DNA of 64,000 bases from Eucalyptus grandis. Lineage: Eukaryota > Streptophyta > Magnoliopsida > Myrtales > Myrtaceae. The translations under genes were made by a program, and so were the position numbers. Positions 1-11,692 of the stretch are shown one piece after another. The stretch covers positions 44,643,212 through 44,707,211 of the forward strand of contig NC_052614.1 in the NCBI RefSeq assembly GCF_016545825.1. The letters run 5' to 3'. The notes under the pieces were generated by a model. The model was given only the letters and a program-made list of their open reading frames with translations. It was not told the origin of the DNA and searched no databases. Position 1 is the stretch's first letter. The number at the start of each line of letters is the position of its first letter.

Positions 1-1624
1 AATCTCAAGCTTGAGATTCGATTCGCAATTTCATTTAAAATTGGCCAATCCGATCTCACGCGCGAGATATGGTCCGCCATTTTGGATATCAATATTGTCT
101 TGCTTGATTTGATGTCGTGTGTTTGGATCAATTTTATTTTCATAAGAGAAAAAAAAATAAAAAAATTCGAATTAGGGTTAAGTTTGTTCCTAGCCCTAGG
201 GTTAAAATCGCAATCTTATTTCGAATTTTTAAATAAGAAAATAAAAAAAAATCTGAATAAGGTTTAGGTTTGTTTTTATTATCTTGCATATTTAGGATTG
301 CAATCTTATTTCAAATTTTTAAATAAAAAATCCAAAAAAGAAAGTGCATTCATTTAGGTTGTTAGTTTTTTATTTGAATTGCATGTTAATTATGTATTAG
401 TTTTAATTTCGAAATTGATATAAAAACACAAAAAAAAAAAAAAAATCATCATGCATACGTCATGTAGAATTAGGGCATAATTGGCACGTCATGACATATT
501 AGGATAAAATTGCATATTAAGTTTAGATTGATTTTTGCATCTTAGGTTAGAGCTTGCTAGGTTAAGACAATATCTTAGTTTAAATTAGGATTTAGTCTGA
601 CTCGATCCCTAATATAAGCTAGATAAAATTTTAATCTAGATAGTTATGTTTTGCATTTCATAAAAAAAATAAAATTTGTCTTAGTATAAATTAGTTATAA
701 TTTCTAGGATAGATTGCATTTTTAAAATAAAAAATGTCATTTGCATGTCATATAGAATTAGGTTCATGAAATGCACGTCATTTTAGTGATTATTGTTAAG
801 TTCATTTCTAATTAGAAATTGTCCGTCATTAGAGTAGGTCATTTAATAAATGTCGCGTGACATATAGCTCGCATATTAAATTGTATGTTACATGTCATTG
901 TAGTTAAAATAATCTTGTACGTCATTGCATTGTATCACACCTCATTAGAATTAAGTCATTGCATATTTAATAATTGCATGTTCATTAAGAGATCATAAAA
1001 ATTTTATTCATATAGTTTAGGACATATTGTCATGCCATATCATTTCATATTAGAATTAGAAGCATTGCATTGCATATGGACTATATTTTCATTGGAAAAG
1101 ATAAAACAAAAATTGAGTAATTGCTTGTTAATTAGAAACCATATCTAGGATTGTTGATGAGGATTTTAATTTAACACTGCAGATGCTTTCGTTGCTTTGA
1201 AGTAAGTCCTGCATTATTTAATTATTTTCTTTGGTGTTAAATTGATGGTTTGTGCACCCGCATGAACACCTCACATGTTAGGGAACTACTTTAAAATCAA
1301 TTCAAGCTACCTGCAAAACCTTTTTTTTTAAATAAAAGAAATGGTACCGAAAGGGCGTTAGAGAAATCTAGCGTAATCAAGTCCCCATACCCAAATCTCT
1401 GGTTCGTAGGAGTAAAGTGAATCTCCCGTTACTTTACTAGGGTTTCTAATCGACCCACTAAAAATAGATTAGTGACGACTCCTAATTGAAAATCAATTGC
1501 ATGTTAAGAACTTGAACCTAAGTCGCGAATTAGTATGGGCTTGGGAGAGCCCGAGTTAAGTCTAGGCTTAACAATCCATTAGCCAAACCCTAGGTGGTTC
1601 ACCCCCGAAAAATTGATCGCGACA
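1..1624 (+). mobile_element. Tat/Ogre-type LTR, 3' part (cut by window start)
   Basis: The last 300 bases align well with the ends of the two LTRs of the complete element further right (25258-25552 and 38413-38708). They share the block around 'GGTACCGAAAGGGCGTTAG', 'CTCTGGTTCGTAGGAGTAAA', 'GGGCTTGGGAGAGCCCGAG' and the terminus TCGCGACA. The sequence after 1624 does not match the primer-binding site seen after the complete 5' LTR (25556-25574), so this is more likely a 3' or solo LTR than a 5' LTR. The rest is AT-rich with no coding potential. The LTR start lies outside the window, so length and target duplication cannot be checked. Confidence 0.75.
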
Positions 1625-3185
1625 GTGGCCAAAACTCAAACTAATGACATCACCAACAGGATCCTGGATCAGGCTGAAATCGGCCATAAAGCCCATGGTT
1701 GGGCTGCCGGATCTGGTTTTGAACTTGGGCTGGTCATGCGACCAAACGACTGGGCTGTTCTGTGGTGAGGTGGTGGCTGCGGAGGGAGCTCGGTGGAGAT
1801 GCAGGCAAGTGCAGAGTTGGGCCGTGAGTGGTGGACGAAGGGCTGGACTTGCATGGCCTCGAGTAGGTTGCTTGCTGCGAATCAATGGAGCTGGAAGACA
1901 CAAGGGGCTACTTCGGTAGCTGTTGGGGGGTGGACTCGATGAAGCTGGGCTAACATGGGCTAGCGAGAGGGGGAAGGTTTCGTTGCTGGGCTAGGCTGAA
2001 CCAAAAGGAAATGGAGTGGTGGTGTGGCGTTGATTTGGTGGCAACTGAAGGGGGAAAAATCATTGGGGTTTGGTGGGGTAGAGAACATGTGGGGGAAAAT
2101 GAAAGTGAAAGAGAAGCAGCCGAGGGGGTGACGACGAAGCTGGCGTGATCCAACGGAAGACCGAAGAAAGGGAAAAATAAAGGATAAGAGAGCAGGGGAT
2201 GTTGGCTGAGAGGGGGGAAAGGTAAATGTGCAAATAAAGAGAGAGAGAGAGAGAGAGAGACCGAAGAAAGGGGGAACACAACTGGCGTCGAGAGAGTTGC
2301 GGTTGGGGAAAAGTTTGAAGTCAACAAAATGTCTTGAATGAGTACTTAATCATCCTCATCTTTAGCTCACCCTCAACCAACAATATCAATTGGTCACCCA
2401 AGGCCAATTTCAACACCAACTTATCCCAATTTAAGTCCAAATGAAGACCGAAATGTGACAACCCCTCAAGCCTATGAATTTCATCTAATTGGACTTCAAT
2501 CCTTCGTCAATTTCTCCTATTTGATGTTCAATTTTTGCTGAGGAAGAAGCCCACACAAAATCCACAATTTCCCTTCCACCAGTAGTTCACTTATAAGGCC
2601 AAAAATCCACTCAATATGGCTCCTCTGAATTTTCGTTCCTTTCCGAACCGCTCGAATCAATTTTCCGTAATAATCCCGAACTCGCCAAAAATTCTTCGAA
2701 GGATGAGTCGATTATCTTAAAATAAATTGTGACATGACTGAACTTTCAATTTCCGAAATCGGGTTCAAATTTGAAGTTAATTTCAATCTGGCACGATTTT
2801 AGCGTGACCTAGCCTACCGGGTAGCTTTTCGAAATTTTTGGCGCAATTGACTCGTGATCGATTTATCTCGAGTCACAATGTACATCTTCAACCTATTAGT
2901 GACTCTCAGTTGTTGTGAAAATCTTAATATTTCAAATACGGGCACAGGGTACCCAAAACGATAGAAAGATCGGTCTAGTGCCGATCAACGAGAATTTTGC
3001 AATCAGGTAGAATCACCCACATTTTGATCACATATTTCAGCCGAATTGACCTATCTCTGATCTATAATCGATTTTGACAATGCTGTAATGACCCTTGTAG
3101 ATTAGCACAATCGAGCAGTCGATTCCTAGTCAAATCCTCAAGTCTATTGCATTTATATTCCTTACTGGCTTCACCTGATAGGCTA
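1625..3185. other. Unrecognised intergenic stretch
   Basis: No gene or element recognised. 1640-2330 is richer in G on the plus strand and gives low-complexity Ser/Leu/Pro open frames on the minus strand that look like composition artefacts. A (GA)n microsatellite lies at 2239-2260. 2700-3150 is moderately AT-rich and may be old LTR sequence, but I could not align it to anything else in the window. Confidence 0.4.
2239..2260. repeat. (GA)11 microsatellite
   Basis: Eleven uninterrupted GA dinucleotides inside a purine-rich plus strand. Confidence 0.9.
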
Positions 3186-3189
3186 GTTA

Positions 3190-5240
3190 TCTCATGAGCA
3201 GCCAACTCCGAGAAAAGAACTACAGGCGCATCGATGAAAAGACCAACTCATCAATGGAAAACAGAACTTAGAAATTAGAATGTCACAACATGGGCATAAG
3301 AATGGAACATTGTTTCTAAGAATGATGGAACGGTTAGGAATATCGCCAAAAGAAGTGGCGGATGAAGCTTTTCTTAACTTTCCTGCCCACCTTAGGTTCA
3401 GTGCTGAGCATCCTGAAAACAAGGATGATGATGAAATTATGTTTTCAAACTTTCAACCCAGAATGGGTGTGGCTGCAAATGAACCAGGTGACAGAACGAA
3501 ACTCTTTCATTATAAGGAACACATAAAGGTTTACTCCCAAATGTTGAAGAGAGGAATGATGAACCCTTGGACTTTTAATTTTGACTTTTTAGACTCGATC
3601 AAGGTGAATTTGAGGGAAAAGTTGGCCTTCCTTCAACTTGAGAATTTTTGTTCTGAGACGGCTATAGCATATCCAGAGTTGACTGCATTTTTCTATCTTT
3701 TCTCGACCAGAATCGAATCCAATTTATTGTGAGTGATAAAGCCTATGTGGTGGATGTTGACACACAGGCAGACATACTTAGGGTAGAAAGGAGTGGTTTT
3801 CAACCCATCAATGTCTCAGTTGGTCAAGTAACGAGGTTTCTTGTCAAGGATAGATTACCAAAAGGAAGCATAAGTTATTCGAGACTGTCAGCCTCGAATG
3901 TTCTGTTGCACAAAGTTGTCATTAACTGCATCAGACCAAAGGCTGCATAAAAAAACATATGTTTCTAGATTCGAAGCAAGACTGATGTTTGCTATTTGCA
4001 ATGGGAAGAGATTTTCACTCCCTCATTCTATGCTGATGCACGTGTACAGGACAGTTATGAAGGATAAGGGACAGTTGCCTTATTTAGCGTTGGTTACAAA
4101 ATTGTTTAGACATTTTCAAATCTAGTTTCCCGCCTCTCTTTGCTCTTGAACTATTGCTCCTATGGTCATAGGGTTGAAGATGGTATCAAAGATGCGGTTG
4201 AAGGATTTGAACAAAGCTATCGAGCACTTGAAGAAGGAGTCCTCAAGCAAAACGAAGGAAGATTCTATTGCAAGAAAGAGAAAAGGCAAGGAAGTTGCGA
4301 AGAAACCTATCAAGGAGAGAAGATTCCTCATCTTGCAGGACGAAAAGAATGAAGATGATCTTACAATTTATGCAATTTCCTTAAAGAATCTTCAAGGTTT
4401 TGTTGGTTTTGAGAAACCAAAGGAAAAGGAAAGAGGAAACAGAGAAGAAACAGAACAAGAAGAAGCAGAGCATGACGAAGCAGAAGAAACAAAGAGGGAA
4501 GAAGCGGCAAGAGAAGAAGGAACAAGAGCTGAGGAAGAAGGAGAAGGTCATGAGGATGACTCCTATGCAGAGACAGTTGCGATCACATTGTCTGAAGACT
4601 CAAAAGCAACAAGGAGTGGCCTGTAGGAGCACAAATAGAGAAAGCACATCACTCTTTTTTTTGAAAACGAGAAGGCTTAAGAAGAAGGAATCCTTTCTCC
4701 ACCGATAGGCACAAAAACAGGGGGAGCTGTTGAGAAAATAAGGACTTCTTCTACTCATTTTGCGAGTGATGGTATCGGTCGATCTCTTGCAGACCCAGAG
4801 AATGTCTATGCTTCTCAATTTCCTGAAGCTAACATTGAAGAATCTACTTCAACTCTTGGAACTAGACAAGTTGATGTTCCCTCATCTCTGGACTCTCCAA
4901 GAAATCAATTCGCTAAAGCTAGTGCATAGACTAAACCAACCGGTGACTATCCAAGGATGATAGAACTCCTTTCGAAGGTAAAAGCTTAGCAATACGCTAT
5001 GGAGATTAAGATTCAGAGGCTTCACAATGCCTTAAGATCCTCTTTTGATTTTCACACTGGAAAAATATAGTCTTTGGACACTCAGGTACAGACTCTGAAT
5101 CAACAAGTTTCTCAAACTGTGGCTAAGAATGATCAGACTATTCAAATTCTAAAGATTGTTCAGACTCAAGTCGAGAATGTTCATCTCCAGTTCCAGAAGG
5201 TTGAAGAGGCAGTATAGTCCATGGGGGATTTCTAACTAGT
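3190..5240 (+). pseudogene. Env-like gene of a Sirevirus-type copia element, broken
   Basis: Open pieces at 3280-3732, 3729-3950, 3898-4125 and 4162-4626 read as one decayed protein. The first ~280 residues resemble the 'putative plant transposon protein' domain found in plant retroelement ORFs; the segment near 4066-4110 (KGQLPYLALVTKLFRHF) is the most typical part. Then comes a Lys/Glu-rich acidic low-complexity stretch (4380-4600) and a heptad-like Gln/Val/Leu coiled coil (about 5085-5215). Frames shift near 3730 and 3950, and several stops follow 4125, so it is dead. Position supports the call: it sits immediately 5' of polypurine tracts and a copia LTR, where Sireviruses carry an extra 3' ORF. 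Gag-pol is absent upstream. The function of this protein in live elements is not established. Confidence 0.6.
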
Positions 5241-5317
5241 TCGAGTTCTTCAACAATCTTGATTCCATTTATATCTTTTTTACTTTGACTTTCTCCACTT
5301 TTTTTTTTTTGGTTGAC

Positions 5318-5330
5318 AAAAAGGGGGAGA
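5318..5330 (+). other. Polypurine tract, upstream copy
   Basis: AAAAAGGGGGAGA about 320 bp before the LTR. Sireviruses are known for repeated PPT-like motifs before the 3' LTR, and this one closely matches that motif. A second, weaker tract (AAAAAATAGGGAGA, 5633-5646) directly abuts the LTR and would be the functional plus-strand primer site. Confidence 0.65.
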
Positions 5331-5632
5331 ATGTGCAGATTTATTTTTGAACTTTTACTTTTGAACTTAACCCTTTGCGGACTTGATTTTGTTTGACTGG
5401 TAACTCTTATAATCTGTAGCAACTTTTTTGGTGATGATTATGGATGTGGATGAATGTGGATGTTTAAATCTTGGTGTTTGACTATTTTTCAAGATTAACA
5501 TGTTTTCTGTAGTTATAGAATCGATGTTATCCAGATACTTATCTATTTATTTATTTATAGATATCATGTACTGCTAAAGTGTTGTTTTGCAAGTTACAAG
5601 TCTTTAAATCTATAGGACAATTTTGTCACCAT

Positions 5633-5646
5633 AAAAAATAGGGAGA
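5633..5646 (+). other. Polypurine tract at 3' LTR
   Basis: AAAAAATAGGGAGA immediately before the LTR start TGTTGGAG. This is the expected location of the plus-strand primer of a copia retrotransposon. Confidence 0.6.
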
Positions 5647-5647
5647 T

Positions 5648-6629
5648 TGTTGGAGAAAATTCCTTTGATATTTTGAAGTTAGCAAAACTTATCCAAAGTC
5701 TATTATGAAGATTTACAGACTTTAGTGTCAAAGTTTGAAGACTACCAGACTTTAGTGTCAAAGTTTGTTCGACATCAGAAGTCTGCACACTCTGACAATT
5801 TTCAAACTGAATGCAACTGAAGAAAGAAGATTTATCTAGACACGAGATTATCTTTCTTACTTCAAGAGTTCGGTTGTATAGGTTATATATGGCATTTTGG
5901 ATGGAAATATCACCTAAGTGGTTGATTATCTTTATTGGAATCAATTTAGATATATCAAATCTTTTCGGATTGCAAGTAAATATGGAAATAATCTGCTTAT
6001 GGAAACCAAGATCCCGATTGCATGGGCGAACAGAATTGACGGGCTTTCATCACAATTTTCGAATGGCTCGAGATCTCCTTGATTGATTTTGTCCAACGGG
6101 TTAATTGAAAGAATTCATTTAGAAAGTGCCAATAGTCGAGAAGGCATGAAGGAGTATTTAAGGTGGACTCTCCAGTTGTTTGATAGAGCGCGTGAAAGAG
6201 AAATTTCAAAGTCTGAAACTTTCCATTTCCTTGTTACTCCAAGTACTGAGCTCAAATTTGTACTCAAAAGAAAGAGACTCATGGTGAGACTTCATAAGAG
6301 AGCAGTAGAGACTCTTCACTGTAAAGTCAAGATCGCAAGATTATAAATTCTCTTTTGATTCTTAGTGAAATCTAGCCAGGAGGCTGTCAGTGTGGAGAGT
6401 GAACGTAGGCTTGATCTAAGTCGAACCACTATAAATTATGTGTTCTTATTCTATTCCCTGAACTATTTTATTTTGTTCATAGTTCTATTTAACTGCTAAA
6501 GTCTGAACTTGGTCAAAGTCTGTTGTTCTTCAGACTCAGTTTTAAAAGAAAAATATTTCTACATTTCCTTGCGAAAAATTATCTTCACACTTATTCACTC
6601 CCCTCTAGGTGTTCATACTAGCACTTACA
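5648..6629 (+). mobile_element. Copia (Sirevirus-like) 3' LTR, 982 bp
   Basis: Begins TGTTGGAGAAAA after a polypurine tract and ends CACTTACA. From about 5750 to the end it aligns with the LTR fragment at 41979-42831, which is followed by a clear tRNA-Met primer-binding site; this fixes the family and orientation. A short motif containing AGACTTTAGTGTCAAAGTTTG occurs twice near 5718 and 5748. The 5' partner LTR and gag-pol of this copy are not in the window. Confidence 0.8.
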
Positions 6630-8960
6630 GAAATAAATCTGAAGATTTCAATATTGATTATGTTCGGAGATTCTGATATCAATTATGAACAAATTGATTT
6701 GGTTAATCCCTAATTAGTCTAGAGAATATGAAATTATAATTCTTGTGTATTTTTTTCCTTTTTCTCTTCTTTTCCTTCACATTATAAAGGAACCTTGTAC
6801 ACAATACAATATAATACACTGAATATAATTTTTCCCGTTTCTCTCTTTCAAACTCTATCAATTTCTTCAAGTCTCTGCTCACACTCCATCATTTCCTTAA
6901 ATTCTGCTCCATCATCTCCCTCTCTCTCCCTCTATCTCCCTGTTTTTGTCCTTCCTTCATGTCTTTTCTGCCCATGCCTCTCTATCTCTGCCCTTTCTTT
7001 TCAAACTTGCCCATTTCTCTTCTTTGATTTTTATTTTATAAATGCAATAGAAATCCTAAAATTTATCAGAAAAGTACAATTAAATCCTAAAACTTATAAA
7101 AAATGCAATTAAAGCCCAAAAATATGTCAAGTTTGTGCAATCAAGTCCCTCTATTAATTCTATCTAATTTGGCTAACAAAAAATGCTAATGTGACTTTTT
7201 TTTATTCATTTTTCTCTCCTACGTGGCAAAGAGTTTATATGAAGAAATCTATGTGTGCAAAAATGACATCATTTAATGCTTGCCCCAAATTCACAAGTTC
7301 TAATTGAAGTCGACATAATTTTCTTTTATGTTCTCTTCACCTCTTTGTCCGAGTGTTCTTTTTGTTCGTGGAGTCTGCTTTTTTCTTTATCGAGTCCTCT
7401 TGTTCTTCATCGAGTGTCCTTCTTCTTCTTCGTCAAGCCTCATTGGGCAGTTCGTTTCGTGATTCTTGGGATGATTGGCGAGGCAAAAGCACTTTCGACA
7501 AGTGCTATGAGGCGGAGTTCCAGGAAGTGACAACTTAAGGAATAAGGAGGGCTTCTTGTCGTCAGTGAGTTGGGTGGTCAGTATGAAGACAGTTTTGAGG
7601 ATGTTAAAACCCCAAGCTTTTGAGAAATCTCATCTTTTTCATTTTTGAGATACTGGTATACTGCATGCTTTGTAAGAGCTTGAGAAGATACTGCCACTAT
7701 ATTGTTCCATCCTGATCATCGACTTATATACAGAATTTATGCATTGTTTGTTGGCTTGTCAGTGCCCGTCACCCAGCTTCTTCTCTCTTTCATTCTTATT
7801 TATGATCTTAAAGTTGAGTATTGATTTATGTTGATATAATCACATTAATAGATGAATAATATTAGAAATGGAAATAGAGGTCATCGAACAGAGCTAGCCG
7901 TTCTGTTTAGCGATATTTATTTTGCACTCAATTGCAATTCTTCTTGCGGACGCGTAGAAGTAACAATCGTGACAATTGAATATCGACCATTTTTGTTTCT
8001 AGGCCGCCCTAGTCACTTTTCAGCTTGACTTGTAGTGGATAGACGATCTCAGCTTGGTAAATGCTAGTGTTTATGACGGATGATACCGTGTCTTCCAATG
8101 TCTTGGACAGCATGGAAAGCGGGATGTTCTGTTTGTTTCCCTAAGTCTGGCATTGATAAATTGAGTTGGAATATTACTTAATTTTTATCCCTTTGATCGG
8201 TCCTTGTATTGGCATTTAGATCCAATGACGCTACCTCATTGTCTCTTTGAACTTAATCCCGCAATTTTGCTTTTGCTTGATGGCGTTGGCTTATTACTGT
8301 CATAAATCATGCTTTAAATGGCATTTCTCTGGGAAAAGTCGAAAAGAGCCATCGGTTGACAGCCGAAAGCTTTAGAGGGTACTCCAGTGATCCATGCTTC
8401 TGCCTGTTATCGTGTCCACCACACCTACATCACTATGTTTGCAGGTTTAGTAGATTGCAGTTATAGTTCTTTCTCGAGTAGTACGGGGAGCTTTTCTGGT
8501 GCCCCGCCAGTCACCCGGGTGCCAATTGGAAGTTCACTGCTGTAAATTTAGTACTTTGAATCTCGATTCTTTATTGACCACGGTTGTAAAGTAACACCGT
8601 TGAGTGCATCATTTGGTCTCGAGGGTGCTCGCAGTTGCAGCATTACAAATATATGCGGATAAATTCAGTTAAGTTAAAAAAGTTTGAGATACAACGATCC
8701 GTGCTTGGATATTGTTTTGGACAGTTATTGTATTGCCAAGTTAGAAATGATCTTCTAAATCTCGATTACTTGAGTTAGTAACTTGAGAATGGATTGAGGT
8801 CTTTTTATTCTTTTACCTTTACAGTTTTGTCTTTCATCATATGTGCTCTCACTTGGGCACGTTTAACATTGGAGTTCTAATACTAAGCGTTGACGTTACA
8901 TCAAAAGGCTTATCTTTTGAGTTAATTCCGATTTCACATTTTTATCTTAGCAACACTCTC
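6630..8960. other. Unrecognised region, no supported gene
   Basis: AT-rich DNA. 7045-7200 has spaced 'AAATCCTAAAACTTATAAAAAATGCAATTAA'-like phrases typical of TIR ends of small Mutator-like elements, with no matching other end seen. A frame ending at 7538 has a polar C-terminus (the last ~25 residues include WDDWRGKSTF) that looks more protein-like than its surroundings and could be a stranded terminal exon. I cannot assign it to a family. 7560-8960 has no convincing coding signal. Confidence 0.3.
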
Positions 8961-10047
8961 CCCTTGTGCGCAATTTGATCCATTCCTCCCCTTTTGTCAT
9001 CCTAGAAGCTTGTCAATGGCTGCTCCTTGTCCAGTTTCTCTGGGCTTGGCAAACACTCCGCATCTTTGTCAAGCTGACTCGTTACATGGAGAAGGCTTTT
9101 TCTTTTCATTTTCCACAGATGGGTCCATTGAAGCATCCATATTATTTAAATTTCACCTACGTCATTATATTTCAATATCGTCTAGCAACCACGTTTATTG
9201 GATTTGGCCATATTTAATGTTACAAGGATTTGATTAACTAGAAAGTTTTGTGAAATTAGGAGAACTTGGTTAGACAAATTAAAATAAAATTGAAGTTAAT
9301 CAGCAAAGAGCAAAGTATTAAAATTAAACCTAAAAATTCTTCCCTATTGTATGATTCGACTAGATCAGGGGATGAAGTAAGTTCGGGTGATTTCACGCAT
9401 ATCATCAAGTAATCGAGTTCATCTCATCAATTTGATGAGCCTCTCGACAATTATATGAGTGCAAATAGATTAGCACACATTACAAAAATGTCCATGCATA
9501 AGTTGCTTTATACATAGGAAAAAAAGATAAGGCATGATAAAATACATTCTCAATTACGTTCTCTTTTAAAAACAACATAAACTGATTGCAAGATCCGACA
9601 GCATATGGTTTTCACCCAACATGTTAGGGGTCGATGAACCCAGGTGTACAAAGATGAAAGCAAGCCAGTCATTCTGAATGAGAAATGCTAAATGTGTACT
9701 GAAACACTATGCTGTGAAATTTTGCTCGACTTGATAAGGTTAGTTCAAGTGCATGAATTGTAAAATTTTGTAGGATCAATTTTAACTATTCTAAAAATTT
9801 AAGTTATTAAATTCAAAGAGTTTAATATTTAGATATTCTAATATTCTACATCAAACGTACGCCAGACTTTTGCCAAATAACAAAGCTTAGGTGGAAAATA
9901 CAAAATTACCGATACAAATAAAATTCGAGAAGATTTCAACTTAACATCTTTTATTTTTATATCATATGACAAGGCCAACTGCAATTCAATAATTATATAT
10001 TCTCACATAAATAAATAACCCAATCGCGCGTGACAAGACAGCGCCAT
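8961..10047. other. Unrecognised region downstream of the DUF4220 gene
   Basis: Two overlapping short frames at 8966-9237 lack recognisable domains. 9240-10047 is AT-rich and would include the 3' UTR and terminator of the minus-strand gene ending at 10048. No clear poly(A) signal can be chosen among many AT-rich candidates. Confidence 0.3.
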
Positions 10048-11692
10048 TTATGGATTATCGAATATATTGGTATCTCTCTTCCCCGAAAAAAACCTCAAGA
10101 TGCGACTAGCACAACCTTTTCTTGAAGGGGGAGGAGTTGCCGAGGCCGAGGTGTTGGCAGCATCTTCAGAACGCTCGTCAATGCTCGACTTGTGCTTATC
10201 GGTCTTGTGAGCCAAGAGGAGCCACACATGAGTGATGAGCTCACCTCCTCTTCTCAGTAGGTTGCCATGGTGATACACTCGACATTTGTATGCTGCGTAA
10301 CACAGCATCTCCACCCAAATGCTGCTGATGATCTCCCACTTGTCGCTCATCGTCCTCAGGTCAACCACGAGCTTCTGCACCTCCGACAACATGTCCCAAT
10401 CACGAGTAATCCTCGTCTCGTTTCTTGGTTTCACGGAGGGTGGGACCTCTCCATCCCGCGACAACAGTGTGCTAATTGCTTCGTTATAATCTCGGTACCT
10501 AAAGAAAGGCCTCAGCTTGCTACAAGCATACTCCAGCATAATTTCGGCAGTGTTGAGGGACAACATATAGGGATGCCGGGACAGGAGGTATATCATGTAG
10601 TCTGATAGGAGTTTGCTTCCTCTACAAGTGGCGGAGTTCTCTCTCTCCAATGTGTAAAGGATTTGCGTTGCGATGTGCCAGATAATGGTGCTCTTATCAA
10701 ATGTCATATCGATGCTACCGCTCAGTCCTTGTTTTTCTTGGACGTTGTGAATCTCAAGCGTCCACTCGCCTCTTTCTTCGAAGGGCCGGTGGTGTCTTTT
10801 CTTCTCTAGCTCCGCCATCTTTTGAACCACCAGCACCTTGAGGCACGAGGGGATAGGCTGGCGGGAGCGAAACGGATGCCACCTGACGATCTTCCTTTCA
10901 TCAAACCGATCAAGTACCGTGGCAATGAGCTTCGGACATTCTTTGCATAAAAGGTTGGGGTCTAACAAATTGAGCTGCCCTATCGACCTCGACCATCTTT
11001 TCTTCCTCATGCACCGATCGGCTAGACATGGAAGGAGCCTTTGGACGAGTGGCACCTTAAGGTTCATACTCATCTTCACCACTGCCCAATCCGAAAAAGT
11101 CAGTACCATTATTTGGTAAAGCTCAAATAATGTGACTGCTATCAGTATTGCATAGGTATAGGTGACATACATATCGATCAAGAAGGCATTCTTGAAGATA
11201 ATGGCGAATCCACACAACGCAGACACCAAGCAGAAGAAGCCGCAGAAGTGGCCCATGAGGCTGATTTTGGTGTACAGAGTGGGCGCTTTAGTGTAGAGCA
11301 CATCGAACATGAAGTTCAGCTCGATCTCAGCCATGGTGAAAGCACGGATGGCAGGGTAATCATGGATGGACATCCAATGGCGGGAGATATACTGAGGGTG
11401 GTACAGCCAGTTCTCCTGGTGGGGCTTCAGACATTCGAACCGAAAGTGGGCCTTCAAGATGTCCTTTGCAGAGGCGAACTTGTCGTCCTCGGGAAACTCA
11501 CTGAACTTTCCCGGAATCTCGGTTTCTTCGTTGATGTCCTCAGCGGTCACGCTCCAGTTCTCATCATACACAGAACGGAGAGCATTGACCCACGCCAACG
11601 ACTTCCCAATCCCAACCACGAACAAGGGGATGTACAGCCATGAGACAGGGGACAAGCCGCGCCCACATCGAAAGATAATCCAAAGCACTAAG
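10048..11692 (-). CDS. DUF4220/DUF594 membrane protein, C-terminal part (split gene)
   Basis: About 547 codons open without a stop. It carries transmembrane segments near its start (around WLYIPLFVVGIG), then two more (GFFCLVSALCGFAIIF and the stretch around YTYAILIAVTLF). A soluble region and a typical DUF594 end follow, with LLSDYMIYLLSRHPYML, then HVWLLLAHKTD about 50 residues before the stop. The family is plant-specific, usually about 650-750 residues and single-exon; its biochemical role is unknown. The first half of the gene is at 13049-13439, beyond a hAT insertion. The two parts are in the same frame once the element and one copy of its 8-bp duplication are discounted, giving about 675 codons. 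A GTG at 11688 is only an internal Val codon, not a start. As it stands this part has no start codon of its own at the right place. Confidence 0.85.

Noticed and set aside
1568..2327. Ser/Leu-rich membrane-like frames on the minus strand
   Set aside because: Low-complexity products of a purine-rich strand with a (GA)n run. No conserved motif.
7276..7541. Terminal exon of a host gene
   Set aside because: Only a short polar C-terminus looks protein-like, with no upstream exon or family match.
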